Source of the DNA: an uncultured Flavobacteriales bacterium
Lineage (GTDB): Bacteria; Bacteroidota; Bacteroidia; Flavobacteriales; Schleiferiaceae
DNA: 64,000 nucleotides
Reading direction: 5' to 3'
NCBI GenBank assembly: GCA_905478295.1
Contig: CAJQHZ010000002.1
Location: forward strand, 27,607-91,606
Shown here: one piece after another, positions 8,876 through 17,666 of the stretch
Position numbering within the stretch: the stretch's first letter is position 1
How the letters are laid out: every line of letters begins with the position of its first letter
The notes under the pieces: model-generated
The model's input: only the letters and a program-made list of their open reading frames with translations
Databases searched by the model: none
Told to the model about the DNA's origin: nothing
Position numbers and translations under genes: made by a program

Positions 8876-9240
8876 TGGCTACTTTGCATCAGATAGACGT
8901 TCACGGCATTCGCATTTACACGAACCACGGGTGCATGGAAGAAGAGGCGGTCATTGGCTCCAATTATGAAGTCAACATCAGCGTTTGGGCAGACCTTAGC
9001 GCATCGGTTGCCTCTGACGATTTGAACGACACGGTAGACTATATGGCGCTCAATGCTATTGCAAAAGAGGAAATGTCCGTTCGTGCTAAGCTTCTTGAAG
9101 TGGTGTGCCAACGGATGATTGACCGCATTATGAATGAACACCCATCCGTTCAAAAAGCATGGGTAAACGTAGCAAAACTCAACCCGCCAATCAATGGAGA
9201 CGTGGAGCGTGTCGCGCTGACTTTTACAGCAGAACGATAG
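8875..9240 (+). CDS. folB: Dihydroneopterin aldolase
   Basis: Folate-pathway enzyme that cleaves 7,8-dihydroneopterin to 6-hydroxymethyl-dihydropterin and glycolaldehyde. The protein has 121 residues, the usual length. Visible features are GIRIYTNHGCMEEE at the N-terminus (with the conserved Y-x-x-H-G-x-x-x-E pattern), the DTVDYMAL segment near residue 60 and the C-terminal strand VAKLNPPINGDVERV with the conserved K-x-x-P pattern. The start codon overlaps the gltX stop by one base, which implies translational coupling. Confidence 0.92.
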   Translation: MATLHQIDVHGIRIYTNHGCMEEEAVIGSNYEVNISVWADLSASVASDDLNDTVDYMALNAIAKEEMSVRAKLLEVVCQRMIDRIMNEHPSVQKAWVNVAKLNPPINGDVERVALTFTAER

Positions 9241-9295
9241 AGATAAAATAAACTCGAGGCCGTTAAAATTTTTCTCCTATTTTTGGCCTCCCTAA

Positions 9296-9366
9296 GGTTC
9301 CGTGGCCGAGTGGCTAGGCACTGGTCTGCAAAACCAGCTACAGCGGTTCGAGTCCGCTCGGAACCT
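9296..9366 (+). tRNA. trnC: tRNA-Cys (anticodon GCA)
   Basis: A cloverleaf can be folded directly. The acceptor stem is GGTTCCG paired with CGGAACC, with discriminator T at 9366, the base usual for tRNA-Cys. The anticodon stem CTGGT/ACCAG encloses the loop CTGCAAA with anticodon GCA, and the T arm GCGGTTCGAGTCCGC is canonical. The 3' CCA is not encoded. The gene is 71 bp long and is followed by a rho-independent terminator. Confidence 0.96.
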
Positions 9367-9375
9367 CAGAATGAG

Positions 9376-9412
9376 AAAAGCCCCGGTTCGCTATGCGAAC
9401 TGGGGTTTTTTT
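9376..9412 (+). terminator. Rho-independent terminator after tRNA-Cys
   Basis: CCCCGGTTCGC and GCGAACTGGGG pair with one mismatch around a TAT loop and are followed by seven T residues. An A-run on the other side may let it work in both directions. Confidence 0.85.
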
Positions 9413-9573
9413 AGTTAGACACACACCAAGCTTGCTTGAGTGTGTGGATGAGTAAAAAAACCCATGGACTTTGCACAGCAAAGGACCCGGGGCGTTCTTA
9501 CTGACCTTAGGTGGGCAGCGGTCCGCCGAGCGAAGCGAAGGCAATCCGCTGAACGAAGCTCTTCCCAGCAAAT
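9413..9573. other. Gene-free stretch with several hairpins between two terminators
   Basis: No believable protein is encoded here. There is a 10-bp stem with one bulge at 9420-9446 (arms CACACAC and GTGTGTG outside, CAAG/CTTG inside). A nested hairpin at 9516-9551 has outer arm CAGCGG/CCGCTG and inner arm GCC/GGC around a GAGCGAAGCGAA loop. The repetitive GCGAAGCGAAG character resembles intergenic palindromic elements. It could be part of a small RNA or decayed repeat; I cannot tell which. Confidence 0.35.
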
Positions 9574-9604
9574 AAAAAACCCCGAACCAATGGCACGGGG
9601 CTTT
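9574..9604 (-). terminator. Rho-independent terminator of the GapN-like gene
   Basis: Read on the minus strand, CCCCG and CGGGG flank an 11-base loop and are followed by a run of six T. It lies 22 bp downstream of the stop codon of the minus-strand dehydrogenase gene. Confidence 0.75.
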
Positions 9605-9625
9605 AGAATTCATGTGCTTTTGCTT

Positions 9626-11233
9626 TTACAACAAATAATCCGTCGTCATCCAGGTGCTTTGACCGCCTGAAATCACATTTCCGACCAATTCTTTCTGGTC
9701 TATACCTGTCGCAACAAGGGTTCTAATAGAGAACGAACGCAAAGCATCGTGCACACTCAACGTAGCTACGGCGCTGTCCTTTCTTCCGGTAAACGGCAAG
9801 TAATCCGGACCGCGTTGACAAGAGGCGTTGATGTTCACACGGCAAACCTGGTTTACCATGTTGTCCACCGCATAGGCTATCGTTAATTCATTATCACTAA
9901 ACAAGCTGCACTGTTGTCCACAGTCCGATGCTGCAATAGAGGTCATCACCTCTTCTAAATCTTCATATTCAACAATAGGAACTACTGGTCCGAACTGTTC
10001 TTCATGGAAAATGGCCATTTGATTCGTTACCGGATATAAAACTGCCGGGAAAAAGGCGGTGTCCGATACGCGTCCGGCGTTTTGGTTGATGACCGCCGCG
10101 CCTTTAGCAACAGCGTCATCCACATAAGCCTCCATTTGCTCGACTTTATTTCGTTCGGGCAGCGGGGTCAAGGTGCTGTCTGCTGCCGGATGACCCAGCG
10201 CCAATGCGTCCACCGCTTTTGTGAACTTCGCTCGGAACTCATCTGAAACAGATTTATGTACGAAAATTAGCTTAAGTGCTGTACAGCGCTGACCATTGTA
10301 GCTCAATGCACCATTTACACACTCTTTAACAGCCTTATCTACATTGGCATCATCGAAAACAATGGCTGGGTTTTTTGCCTCAAGACCTAAGACTTGACGC
10401 AGGCGATTGGGCTTAGGGTGTTGAGCTACCAGAGCGTTTGAACTTTTCGAGTTTCCAATTAGTGCTAAGACATCCACATCGCCTGTTTTCATGATAGGAC
10501 CTGCTAATGTTCTTCCACGGCCAAACACGATGTTTACCGCTCCTGGGGGAAAGGCTTCCTTAAACGCATCGATAAGAGGCGTCAATAATAAAACCCCATA
10601 CTTCGCCGGCTTAAAAACAATAGTGTTGCCCATGATCAACGACGGTATGAGCAAACAAAACGTCTCGTTTAACGGGTAGTTGTATGGACCTAAACAAAGC
10701 ACTACGCCTAGTGGTCCGCGACGAATTTGAGATAAAACACCATCCTTACTGGCTACGTGCGATCCTCTGCGCTGCAGTTCTTTGTATTCTTCAATAGTAT
10801 CGTAGATATAATCCACGGTACGGTCAAATTCTTTGTACGCTGCACTTTTGTTCTTTGCGATCTCCCACATCAACAATTCACTCACTTCTTCACGCTTTTC
10901 TTTCATAAGCGCAACGAATTTCTCCATCGCTTCGATACGTGCGGAAGCACCTGCGGTAGGCCAAAAGCCGCGACCATTATTGTATGCCGATTTTGCTGCT
11001 TGAAGTGCCTTAAGACCGGACGCTTCATCTAGTGTTGGTGATGCTCCGAGGTATACTCTTTCTGTAATACCCTCCTTCGAAACTCTACCCATAGGGCTGT
11101 ACACTTCTTCGAAGTCTCCCTTCCAGGTTTCAATAGTTCCGTTAATCAGATACTGGTTCCATTTGAGCGGTTTTGGCGGTTCAAACTCTGCGATAGGTAA
11201 TTGCTTAGAGCTTGCTTTCATCTTTTTGTTCAA
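9626..11233 (-). CDS. gapN: GapN-like NADP-dependent glyceraldehyde-3-phosphate dehydrogenase (aldehyde dehydrogenase family)
   Basis: Aldehyde dehydrogenase superfamily protein of 535 residues. It resembles the Bacteroidota group annotated as non-phosphorylating GAPDH, which oxidises glyceraldehyde-3-phosphate straight to 3-phosphoglycerate and makes NADPH. Visible are the PYNYPLNE segment and FKPAKYG in the cofactor domain, the general-base glutamate in LGLEAKNP and the catalytic cysteine in NGQRCTA. It is longer at the N-terminus than the streptococcal GapN (about 475 residues). An internal Met at residue 5 is an alternative start. The gene stands alone with its own terminator. Family membership is certain, the substrate is inferred. 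Confidence 0.82.
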   Translation of the reverse strand: MNKKMKASSKQLPIAEFEPPKPLKWNQYLINGTIETWKGDFEEVYSPMGRVSKEGITERVYLGASPTLDEASGLKALQAAKSAYNNGRGFWPTAGASARIEAMEKFVALMKEKREEVSELLMWEIAKNKSAAYKEFDRTVDYIYDTIEEYKELQRRGSHVASKDGVLSQIRRGPLGVVLCLGPYNYPLNETFCLLIPSLIMGNTIVFKPAKYGVLLLTPLIDAFKEAFPPGAVNIVFGRGRTLAGPIMKTGDVDVLALIGNSKSSNALVAQHPKPNRLRQVLGLEAKNPAIVFDDANVDKAVKECVNGALSYNGQRCTALKLIFVHKSVSDEFRAKFTKAVDALALGHPAADSTLTPLPERNKVEQMEAYVDDAVAKGAAVINQNAGRVSDTAFFPAVLYPVTNQMAIFHEEQFGPVVPIVEYEDLEEVMTSIAASDCGQQCSLFSDNELTIAYAVDNMVNQVCRVNINASCQRGPDYLPFTGRKDSAVATLSVHDALRSFSIRTLVATGIDQKELVGNVISGGQSTWMTTDYLL

Positions 11234-11372
11234 ATTAGTTAATGTTTTAATAAGGATTAAATGGTCGATTTAGTTCATCCATACCTTAAAGTAAATTAAA
11301 CGACACCAGTGTATCCAATGGGTGACATCTATTACGTGGCTGCTTTGTAACTTGCCGCAAATCCGATCCATT

Positions 11373-12233
11373 ATGACCCTTCATCCTATACACACAGGAA
11401 ACTTTAAGCTCGACGGCGGCGCCATGTTTGGCGTTGTGCCAAAGGGGCTTTGGGAGCGCACAAATCCCGCAGATGAAAAGAACCTATGCACCTGGGCCAT
11501 GCGCTCTTTGCTCATTGAAGACGGAGACCGATTAATTTTGATCGATACGGGAATCGGCAACAAACAGAGCGAGAAATTCTTTTCACATTATTACCTCCAC
11601 GGCGACCACAGCCTTGACGCCTCACTCGCCCTAAAAGGCTTTAGTCGTGATCAGATCACTGACGTCTTCCTCACCCACCTTCACTTTGATCACGTCGGCG
11701 GTGCAGTTCAGTGGAACAAAGACCGCTCAGGTTACGAACCTGCTTTTAAAAATGCAATGTATTGGACGAACGAACGCCATTGGAATTGGGCCATAAAACC
11801 CAATGCTCGCGAGCGCGCCAGCTTCCTTTCTGAAAACATCTTACCGCTTCAAGAAAGTGGTCAATTAAAATTCATAAAGGCTCCAGAAAACCAGCACCGC
11901 ATCAGTACCGGCTTAGGTTTTGACGCGTTTGTCGTCAACGGCCATACCGACGCGCAAATGTGTCCTATTCTCGAATACAAGGGGAAAAAATTGGTCTTTA
12001 TGGCCGACTTATTGCCTTCCACTGGACACATTCCGTTGCCTTATGTCATGGGGTATGATACGCGCCCGTTGCTTACGCTCGATGAGCGGAAAAGGATCTT
12101 TACCGAGGCGGCAGAAAACGGCTATCATTTGTTTTTAGAGCACGATGCCTACAACGAAGTTTGTACCCTGGAAATGACAGAAAAAGGACCGCGTCTTGCG
12201 GATAACGGTCGCCTAGACCACTACTTCAGATAA
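11373..12233 (+). CDS. Metallo-beta-lactamase-fold hydrolase (lactonase-like)
   Basis: Di-zinc hydrolase of 286 residues. The metal-binding motif is HLHFDHVGG (HxHxDH), with a later NGHTDAQM supplying a histidine, an ADLLPS aspartate and a C-terminal LEHDAYNE histidine, as in N-acyl-homoserine-lactonase/MBL-fold proteins. I chose the ATG at 11373 (MTLHPIHTG), because the frame upstream to 11322 adds residues not expected for the family. The gene is followed after 10 bp by the M1 peptidase gene. The substrate is unknown; there is no signal peptide. Confidence 0.88.
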   Translation: MTLHPIHTGNFKLDGGAMFGVVPKGLWERTNPADEKNLCTWAMRSLLIEDGDRLILIDTGIGNKQSEKFFSHYYLHGDHSLDASLALKGFSRDQITDVFLTHLHFDHVGGAVQWNKDRSGYEPAFKNAMYWTNERHWNWAIKPNARERASFLSENILPLQESGQLKFIKAPENQHRISTGLGFDAFVVNGHTDAQMCPILEYKGKKLVFMADLLPSTGHIPLPYVMGYDTRPLLTLDERKRIFTEAAENGYHLFLEHDAYNEVCTLEMTEKGPRLADNGRLDHYFR

Positions 12234-12243
12234 CCCTTATACC

Positions 12244-14055
12244 ATGAAGAAAACTATACTCGCGTTATTTCTAACGTTTTCGGGAATTGCGCACGGACAA
12301 TACTGGCAACAATCGGTCGACTACACTATGGACATCACCATGAATGTCGAAAACCATCAATACGACGGCTACCAAAAAGTCCAGTACACCAACAACAGTC
12401 CTGATACCATTCAAAAGGCGTATTTCCACCTGTACTTCAATGCTTTTCAGCCGGGAAGTATGATGGATGTACGATCGAGAACCATCAAAGATCCGGACCG
12501 TCGGGTGACGGACCGTATTTATGGGCTTGGTCCTGATGAAATTGGCTTTCAAGAGGTTCGTGAGCTCACTCAAAACGGGATGCCGCTCGGTTGGGAGGTA
12601 AGCGGAACCGTGCTGAAATGTACGCTTGCAGAACCATTGCTTCCTGGCAAAAACACAACGTTTGAGATGCGCTGGAACGCGCAAGTTCCTAAACAGATTC
12701 GCCGTTCAGGTTGGAATAACAAAGAGGGCGTTGAATTTACCATGACCCAATGGTATCCTAAACTCGCCGAATACGATAAAGACGGTTGGCACCCGGACCA
12801 ATACGTTGGACGCGAGTTTTACGGCGTTTGGGGAGCCTTTGATGTGACTGTTCACATCGATAAAAATTACGTGCTCGGAGGTACTGGCTACCTGCAAAAC
12901 CCTGAAGACGTTGGTTTTGGCTACGGTGGAGTAAAAAAGGTTCGATTAGGACGCAATGAACTCCGCACATGGCACTTCAAGGCCGATCGTGTACACGACT
13001 TTGCGTTTGCTGCTGATCCAGACTACAAACACGTGCAACTTCAGATCGAAAACGGTCCTTTAGTACACCTGCTGTACGATCCTAAAACAGCAAACGAAGC
13101 GAATTGGATGAAAATTCAAGGCGGCTACCTCCAAGGATACTTTGACTTTATGGCGCAACATTTTGGTAAATATCCTTACGAACAGTTCTCACTGATTCAG
13201 GGCGGAGACGGTGGTATGGAGTACCCCATGTGTACCATGATGCTTGGCGGCGGTGATGATTTCGAAGGCTTTACTGGGTTGTTTGTACACGAAGGAACGC
13301 ACAATTGGTATTACGGCGTGATCGGAACCAATGAAGCCGCTTATCCATGGATGGATGAGGGGTTCACCTCCTATGCAGAGGAAGAATGTATGAATGTTCT
13401 TTTCAGCCGCGGTGAAAGCAATCCACACCTTGGTGCCTACAGGGCCTATGTTTATTTAGACACCTCCGGCCTGCGTGAACCCCTCAGCACTCCTGCGGAT
13501 CATTTTAATTACAACCGCACCTATGGTATCAATAGTTACAGTGCAGGTGCGCTTTTCTTGGACCAATTAGAATACATCATCGGCGAAGAACCTTTTGCGC
13601 GTGGCATGAAGCGGTATTGGAACCAATGGCAATTCAAACACCCTAAACCAGAAGATTTTATTCGCATCATGGAGCGCGAATCCGACCTAGAGCTGGATTG
13701 GTACCTCAGTTATTATGTAGACCAGGTCAAAAGCGTAGATTACACAGTGTCCTTGACGAGCAGCGATGCCAAAGGCGCTGAAATTCTCATCGAACGCAAA
13801 GGCCGTTTCCCAATGCCTATTGATTTGCGCATCACCTATGCCAGTGGAAGAACAGAAATGCTAAATATTCCGCTAGTGAGTATGTATGGAGCGAAGCGTA
13901 TCGAGGGTTACGACACTCAAGCGCCGTGGGGCTGGACACACCCTGAATACCTTCTAAAACACACGTCAATAGAGCCCATTATTTCCATTGAAATAGATCC
14001 GTCGAAGCGTTTGCTTGACATCGACAGGACAAACAACGTTTGGAACATCGACTAA
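12244..14055 (+). CDS. Secreted M1 family metallopeptidase
   Basis: Zinc aminopeptidase-like enzyme of 603 residues with an N-terminal signal peptide (cleavage near AHG-QY, residue 19). The family motifs are complete: a GxMEN-like exopeptidase motif GGMEYPM, the zinc site HEGTH, and exactly 18 residues later the third ligand in MDEGF. A mature protein in the periplasm or outer membrane that trims peptides is expected. No type IX secretion C-terminal domain is evident. A strong palindromic terminator follows directly after the stop. The third codon positions near its start are C-rich compared with minus-strand genes nearby. Confidence 0.93.
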   Translation: MKKTILALFLTFSGIAHGQYWQQSVDYTMDITMNVENHQYDGYQKVQYTNNSPDTIQKAYFHLYFNAFQPGSMMDVRSRTIKDPDRRVTDRIYGLGPDEIGFQEVRELTQNGMPLGWEVSGTVLKCTLAEPLLPGKNTTFEMRWNAQVPKQIRRSGWNNKEGVEFTMTQWYPKLAEYDKDGWHPDQYVGREFYGVWGAFDVTVHIDKNYVLGGTGYLQNPEDVGFGYGGVKKVRLGRNELRTWHFKADRVHDFAFAADPDYKHVQLQIENGPLVHLLYDPKTANEANWMKIQGGYLQGYFDFMAQHFGKYPYEQFSLIQGGDGGMEYPMCTMMLGGGDDFEGFTGLFVHEGTHNWYYGVIGTNEAAYPWMDEGFTSYAEEECMNVLFSRGESNPHLGAYRAYVYLDTSGLREPLSTPADHFNYNRTYGINSYSAGALFLDQLEYIIGEEPFARGMKRYWNQWQFKHPKPEDFIRIMERESDLELDWYLSYYVDQVKSVDYTVSLTSSDAKGAEILIERKGRFPMPIDLRITYASGRTEMLNIPLVSMYGAKRIEGYDTQAPWGWTHPEYLLKHTSIEPIISIEIDPSKRLLDIDRTNNVWNID

Positions 14056-14060
14056 TAAAA

Positions 14061-14082
14061 AAGGCCCGCAATTGCGGGCCTT
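14061..14082. terminator. Bidirectional terminator between the M1 peptidase and the paaE-side genes
   Basis: A perfect 22-bp palindrome (AAGGCCCGCA and its complement) preceded by an A-run and followed by TTATTGTT. It separates the plus-strand peptidase gene from the minus-strand genes that end just to its right. Confidence 0.8.
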
Positions 14083-14086
14083 ATTG

Positions 14087-14257
14087 TTATCTTTTCTTTG
14101 GGCCGCTCTTGTGTTTAGCCGCCTTTGTCATGCGCTTTTTAGCGCCTTTACCCAGGTTATACCCTTTCGCGTTTTTAGGTTTTTTTGGATGCTTTGATGG
14201 ACCCGGTTCCTCCCGTTCTGCTGCGGTTTTCCCGCTACGTGGGCTGACCTTACTCAT
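14087..14257 (-). CDS. Small lysine-rich protein of 56 residues
   Basis: An open frame too short for usual length filters. It starts at the ATG at 14257, overlapping the 3' end of paaE by 8 bp, and stops just before the bidirectional terminator. The product begins MSKVSPRSGK and ends KSGPKKR. Roughly one residue in four is lysine, with many Gly and Pro, and there is no hydrophobic segment. Overlap with the upstream gene, a terminator right behind the stop and a tidy basic composition support it as real. It could bind nucleic acid or ribosomes, but no family is recognised. Confidence 0.6.
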   Translation of the reverse strand: MSKVSPRSGKTAAEREEPGPSKHPKKPKNAKGYNLGKGAKKRMTKAAKHKSGPKKR

Positions 14258-15380
14258 CGAAACTAATCACTAATTCATCACTCGTGGCGTGCGTCTGACA
14301 GGTCAAAACATAACCGTCCTTTACCTCATCATCCACCAACGCGTAATTCATAACCATCTCTGCCGTTCCTTTGAGCACCTTCGCTCGACACGTGCAGCAA
14401 ACCGCTCCTTTACAAGCGTACGGCACATCTGCTCCGGCGTCCAATGCGGCATCAATAACATAGTCCTTAGGCCCCATTTCAAAATGCGTTTCCTCACCAT
14501 CTAACACCACAGTAACTTTCGCGTTTGCGCTTGCCTTAGATGATGATTTTGCTATGGCCTCTGCAGTCGCTCCGGCCGTGTTGAATAGTTCGAAATGTAT
14601 AGTAGATTTTGCTGTTCCTAGCGACTCCAAAACCCCGCTCACCCCTTCAATCATGCCCAACGGCCCGCATAAAAAATGTCCTGTTGTTGTTGCTACATCG
14701 AAGAACTTTCCGTTGTACCCTTTTACCTTATCCGCGTCTAATCGACCAGAGGTGTAATCGCTTCCTTGGTCTTCACGGCTGAGCACATGATGTACTTCGA
14801 AACGATCAACGTAAGTGTTTTTCAGGTCTTCCAGTTCATTTTTAAAAATGATACTGTTGCTGTTCTTGTTCCCATAAAACAGGGTGAACGTGCTCTCGTT
14901 GTCGCTATTCAAAACCGATTTAGCAATAGCGGAAATGGGTGTAATCCCCGAGCCCGCTGCCCAGCCTACTACATGTGCCGCGCTGCCCTCATGTTTCCAC
15001 GCAAAGTTACCTGCAGGCGCCATGCTCTCAAGCGTATCTCCTGCTTTTAGCGTTCTATTTGCGTAGGTCGAAAACTTACCGCCTTCAATCTCCTTAATAG
15101 CGACGCGCAGCTCTCCTTCGTGGGGGGCGGCACAAATAGAATACGAACGACGCACCTCTTCTCCATTAATGGCCGCTCGAAAAGTTAAATATTGTCCTGG
15201 GGTATATCTAAAAACCGACCGTTGCTCGTCGTTCAACTCAAACGCCACGCTTACCGCGTCTTTTGTTTCACGACGCACCTCTTTTACGACAAGTGGGTAA
15301 AAAGCACCTGTTGATGCAGTTGTACCGTTCGACTGCAACGATGGTTTTTCTTCCTTATTCTTTTTGAAAAATTTAAGCAT
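14250..15380 (-). CDS. paaE: Phenylacetyl-CoA epoxidase reductase subunit PaaE
   Basis: Electron-transfer subunit of the ring-1,2-phenylacetyl-CoA epoxidase; it passes electrons from NAD(P)H to the PaaA di-iron centre. The 376 residues show an FAD domain with RSYSICA (about residue 79), an NAD domain with GITPISAI, and a C-terminal plant-type 2Fe-2S domain with the cysteines of CKGAVCCTCRAKV and a last cysteine in LTCQTH. An alanine/serine-rich linker separates the reductase and ferredoxin parts. It is transcribed away from paaABC. The N-terminal 25 residues (lysine-rich) are variable. Confidence 0.92.
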   Translation of the reverse strand: MLKFFKKNKEEKPSLQSNGTTASTGAFYPLVVKEVRRETKDAVSVAFELNDEQRSVFRYTPGQYLTFRAAINGEEVRRSYSICAAPHEGELRVAIKEIEGGKFSTYANRTLKAGDTLESMAPAGNFAWKHEGSAAHVVGWAAGSGITPISAIAKSVLNSDNESTFTLFYGNKNSNSIIFKNELEDLKNTYVDRFEVHHVLSREDQGSDYTSGRLDADKVKGYNGKFFDVATTTGHFLCGPLGMIEGVSGVLESLGTAKSTIHFELFNTAGATAEAIAKSSSKASANAKVTVVLDGEETHFEMGPKDYVIDAALDAGADVPYACKGAVCCTCRAKVLKGTAEMVMNYALVDDEVKDGYVLTCQTHATSDELVISFDE

Positions 15381-15449
15381 CCTTTCTATTTTGTGGTGTA
15401 AAGGTAGAGTGGAATATTAAACCATAACACTCCTTACGCTGTTGTGTTT

Positions 15450-15457
15450 TAACTTTG
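15450..15457 (+). promoter_or_regulatory. Candidate -7 promoter element for paaABC
   Basis: TAACTTTG is an exact TAnnTTTG match 28 bp upstream of the chosen paaA start, in the 97-bp divergent gap between paaE and paaA. The frame upstream of the start at 15478 runs through it, another reason to prefer the shorter protein. No PaaR/PaaX-type operator is recognised. Confidence 0.45.
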
Positions 15458-15477
15458 TAAGCGACCTAATACACAGA

Positions 15478-16437
15478 ATGATGGGAACAAATGTATCATT
15501 AGAAGAAAATTTTCAGGCATACGTAGATGGGGAAAACAAGGTTGAGCCCAAAGATTGGATGCCCGAAAAATACAGAAGAACCCTAATCCGCCAGATATCA
15601 CAACATGCTCATAGTGAGATAATTGGAATGCAACCGGAGGCCAATTGGATCACCCGTGCACCCTCACTCAGAGCGAAGCTCATCTTGCTCGCAAAAGTAC
15701 AAGATGAGGCCGGTCATGGGCTCTATTTATACAGCGCCGCTGAGACGCTTGGAGAACCTAGAGAAACGATGATTTCTGACCTTCAAAGCGGAAAAGCAAA
15801 GTACAGCTCCATTTTTAACTACCCCACCCCTTCATGGGCAGATATGGGCACAATCGGCTGGTTAGTCGACGGGGCCGCTATTCAGAATCAGGTAATGCTT
15901 ACCCGCACTTCTTACGGTCCGTATGCCCGCGCAATGGTCAAAATCTGTAAAGAAGAAAGTTTTCACCAACGTCAGGGCTATGAAGTGGTCATGAAGTTGG
16001 CTCAGGGCACTCCAGAGCAAAAAGCAATGGCACAAGAAAGCTTAAACCGCTGGTGGTGGCCATCTTTGATGATGTTTGGTCCATCAGATGATGAAAGCCC
16101 GAACAGCGCTCAAAGCATGAAATGGAAAATCAAGCGTAAGAGTAATGACACGCTTCGTCAAGAATTTGTAGATAAAACGGTGCCTCAAGTGGAATACCTT
16201 GGGTTAACCGTTCCTGATTCAGATTTAAAGTGGAACGAAGCCCGTGGACACTACGATTTCGGGGTCATTAATTGGGACGAGTTTTACAACGTTGTTCAAG
16301 GCAATGGCCCTTGCAACAAAGAGCGTATTGCCCACCATGTTGAGGCACATGAAGAAGGCGCTTGGGTGCGCGAAGCCGCAAATGCTTTCGCCCAGAAACA
16401 AGCACAACGCAAAAAAAATACCGGCGCCGCCGCATAA
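15478..16437 (+). CDS. paaA: Phenylacetyl-CoA epoxidase catalytic subunit PaaA
   Basis: Catalytic di-iron monooxygenase subunit that epoxidises the aromatic ring of phenylacetyl-CoA. The 319-residue protein (start at 15478, [12 protein letters not shown]) has the ferritin-like ligands expected: [30 protein letters not shown] and [11 protein letters not shown], supplying paired Glu and ExxH sites. The C-terminus is polar and alanine-rich. paaB follows after 12 bp. Aerobic phenylacetate breakdown by the hybrid CoA pathway is implied, although the downstream genes (paaG, paaZ, paaJ, paaK) are not in the window. Confidence 0.94.
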   Translation: MMGTNVSLEENFQAYVDGENKVEPKDWMPEKYRRTLIRQISQHAHSEIIGMQPEANWITRAPSLRAKLILLAKVQDEAGHGLYLYSAAETLGEPRETMISDLQSGKAKYSSIFNYPTPSWADMGTIGWLVDGAAIQNQVMLTRTSYGPYARAMVKICKEESFHQRQGYEVVMKLAQGTPEQKAMAQESLNRWWWPSLMMFGPSDDESPNSAQSMKWKIKRKSNDTLRQEFVDKTVPQVEYLGLTVPDSDLKWNEARGHYDFGVINWDEFYNVVQGNGPCNKERIAHHVEAHEEGAWVREAANAFAQKQAQRKKNTGAAA

Positions 16438-16449
16438 ACCCTATCCCTC

Positions 16450-16737
16450 ATGAATAAAGACCACTGGAAGCTTTGGGAAGTGTTCCTCCGTTCAAAAAAC
16501 GGACTCTCCCATAAACACGTTGGAAGCCTACATGCAGCAGATGCAGAAATGGCCATCCAAAATGCTCGTGACGTGTATACCCGCAGGAGTGAGGGCATCA
16601 GCATCTGGGTTGTGCCGTCTGAATCTATCAAAGCCAGTGCTCCAGATGAAAAAGAGCCTTTATTCGCCCCGAGCGACGACAAGGTATACCGACATCCAAC
16701 ATTCTACGACATCCCTGATGATGTCGAACACATGTAG
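16450..16737 (+). CDS. paaB: Phenylacetyl-CoA epoxidase subunit PaaB
   Basis: Small subunit (95 residues) that holds PaaA-PaaC heterodimers together in the epoxidase complex. The characteristic N-terminal WEVFLRSKNGLSHKHVGSLHA and the internal YTRRSEG with IWVVPS identify it. It lies between paaA and paaC with gaps of 12 and 3 bp, so the three are one operon. Confidence 0.94.
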   Translation: MNKDHWKLWEVFLRSKNGLSHKHVGSLHAADAEMAIQNARDVYTRRSEGISIWVVPSESIKASAPDEKEPLFAPSDDKVYRHPTFYDIPDDVEHM

Positions 16738-16740
16738 GCC

Positions 16741-17532
16741 ATGAGTGGAGGTTGGTTGTCTGGGAAAAAATCCCAATTCACAAAGGAAGAAGCACTCAAA
16801 GAGTACTTTAAATTCCTTGCCGATGATGCCCTTGTTTTAGGGCAGCAGCTGAGTCGCTGGTGTTCTAAAGGTCCCGTTTTAGAACAGGATATCGCTATTA
16901 TCAACACGTCATTAGATCACATAGGCCGTGCGCGACTGCTTTACCAAGAGCTCGCTACACTAGAAGGTGGTGAGACCACAGAGGACTCTTTGGCTTATTT
17001 CCGGGATCACCAAGAGTTTCGTAACGCATTGTTATTAGAGCAGCCCAATGGACACTGGGGTGATAGCGTAGTGCGAAGCTTTTTCATTGACACTTTTAAT
17101 TTTTTCTTATACGACGGTCTTCGCCATTGTGAAAACCCGGTATTGGCAGGTATTGCAGAGAAATCCGTGAAAGAAATCGCATACCAAGCACAATGGAGTG
17201 CTGAATGGGTCATTAGACTAGGAGACGGTACAGAAGAATCACATGAAAAAGTTCAAAAAAGCGTTAATGACCTGTGGATGTGGACGGGAGAGTTGTTCGA
17301 AAAACACCCTGTGTTTGAAAAATTAGGGTCGAGCTTTATCGATTTTTCTACTCTAAAAACAGAATGGCTAGAGAAAGTAACGCTCGTTCTAGAAACGGCG
17401 ACATTACAAATTCCCGATCCGGAATCGTGGATGCAAACTGGCGGACGTTTAGGTGTACATACTTCTCATTTGGGCTTCATCCTTGCTGAAATGCAAAGCT
17501 TGCCCAGAACATACCCAGCCGCGAGTTGGTAA
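16741..17532 (+). CDS. paaC: Phenylacetyl-CoA epoxidase structural subunit PaaC
   Basis: Non-catalytic ferritin-like partner of PaaA, 263 residues. DDALVLGQQLSRWCSKGP near residue 30, the DHIGRARLLYQE helix, and the C-terminal GGRLGVHTSHLG with LAEMQSLPR are typical. paaD, which usually follows, is not present: the next 139 bp are non-coding. The operon is probably ended by one of the hairpins at 17628-17701. Confidence 0.93.
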   Translation: MSGGWLSGKKSQFTKEEALKEYFKFLADDALVLGQQLSRWCSKGPVLEQDIAIINTSLDHIGRARLLYQELATLEGGETTEDSLAYFRDHQEFRNALLLEQPNGHWGDSVVRSFFIDTFNFFLYDGLRHCENPVLAGIAEKSVKEIAYQAQWSAEWVIRLGDGTEESHEKVQKSVNDLWMWTGELFEKHPVFEKLGSSFIDFSTLKTEWLEKVTLVLETATLQIPDPESWMQTGGRLGVHTSHLGFILAEMQSLPRTYPAASW

Positions 17533-17627
17533 AACCCTTTTTTCTCCCCGCTCATTCAAAGAATCACAATTCCTTAACACTAATTTGCCCCACCTTTAAA
17601 TTGCGGCACGAGGTTTGTATAAGATTT

Positions 17628-17653
17628 AAAACACGGCTATTATACGTGTTTTT
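17628..17653 (+). terminator. AT-rich hairpin downstream of paaC
   Basis: AAAACACG pairs with CGTGTTTT around a 9-base loop and runs into further T residues. It may be the first of two tandem terminators of the paa operon or part of a short RNA. Confidence 0.4.
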
Positions 17654-17666
17654 GTGTTAAGCGAGT

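Noticed and set aside
9338..9613. 91-residue minus-strand frame through tRNA-Cys
   Set aside because: Its C-terminus is the reverse complement of the tRNA T-arm (SEVPSGLEPL-type artefact) and it also runs through two terminators.
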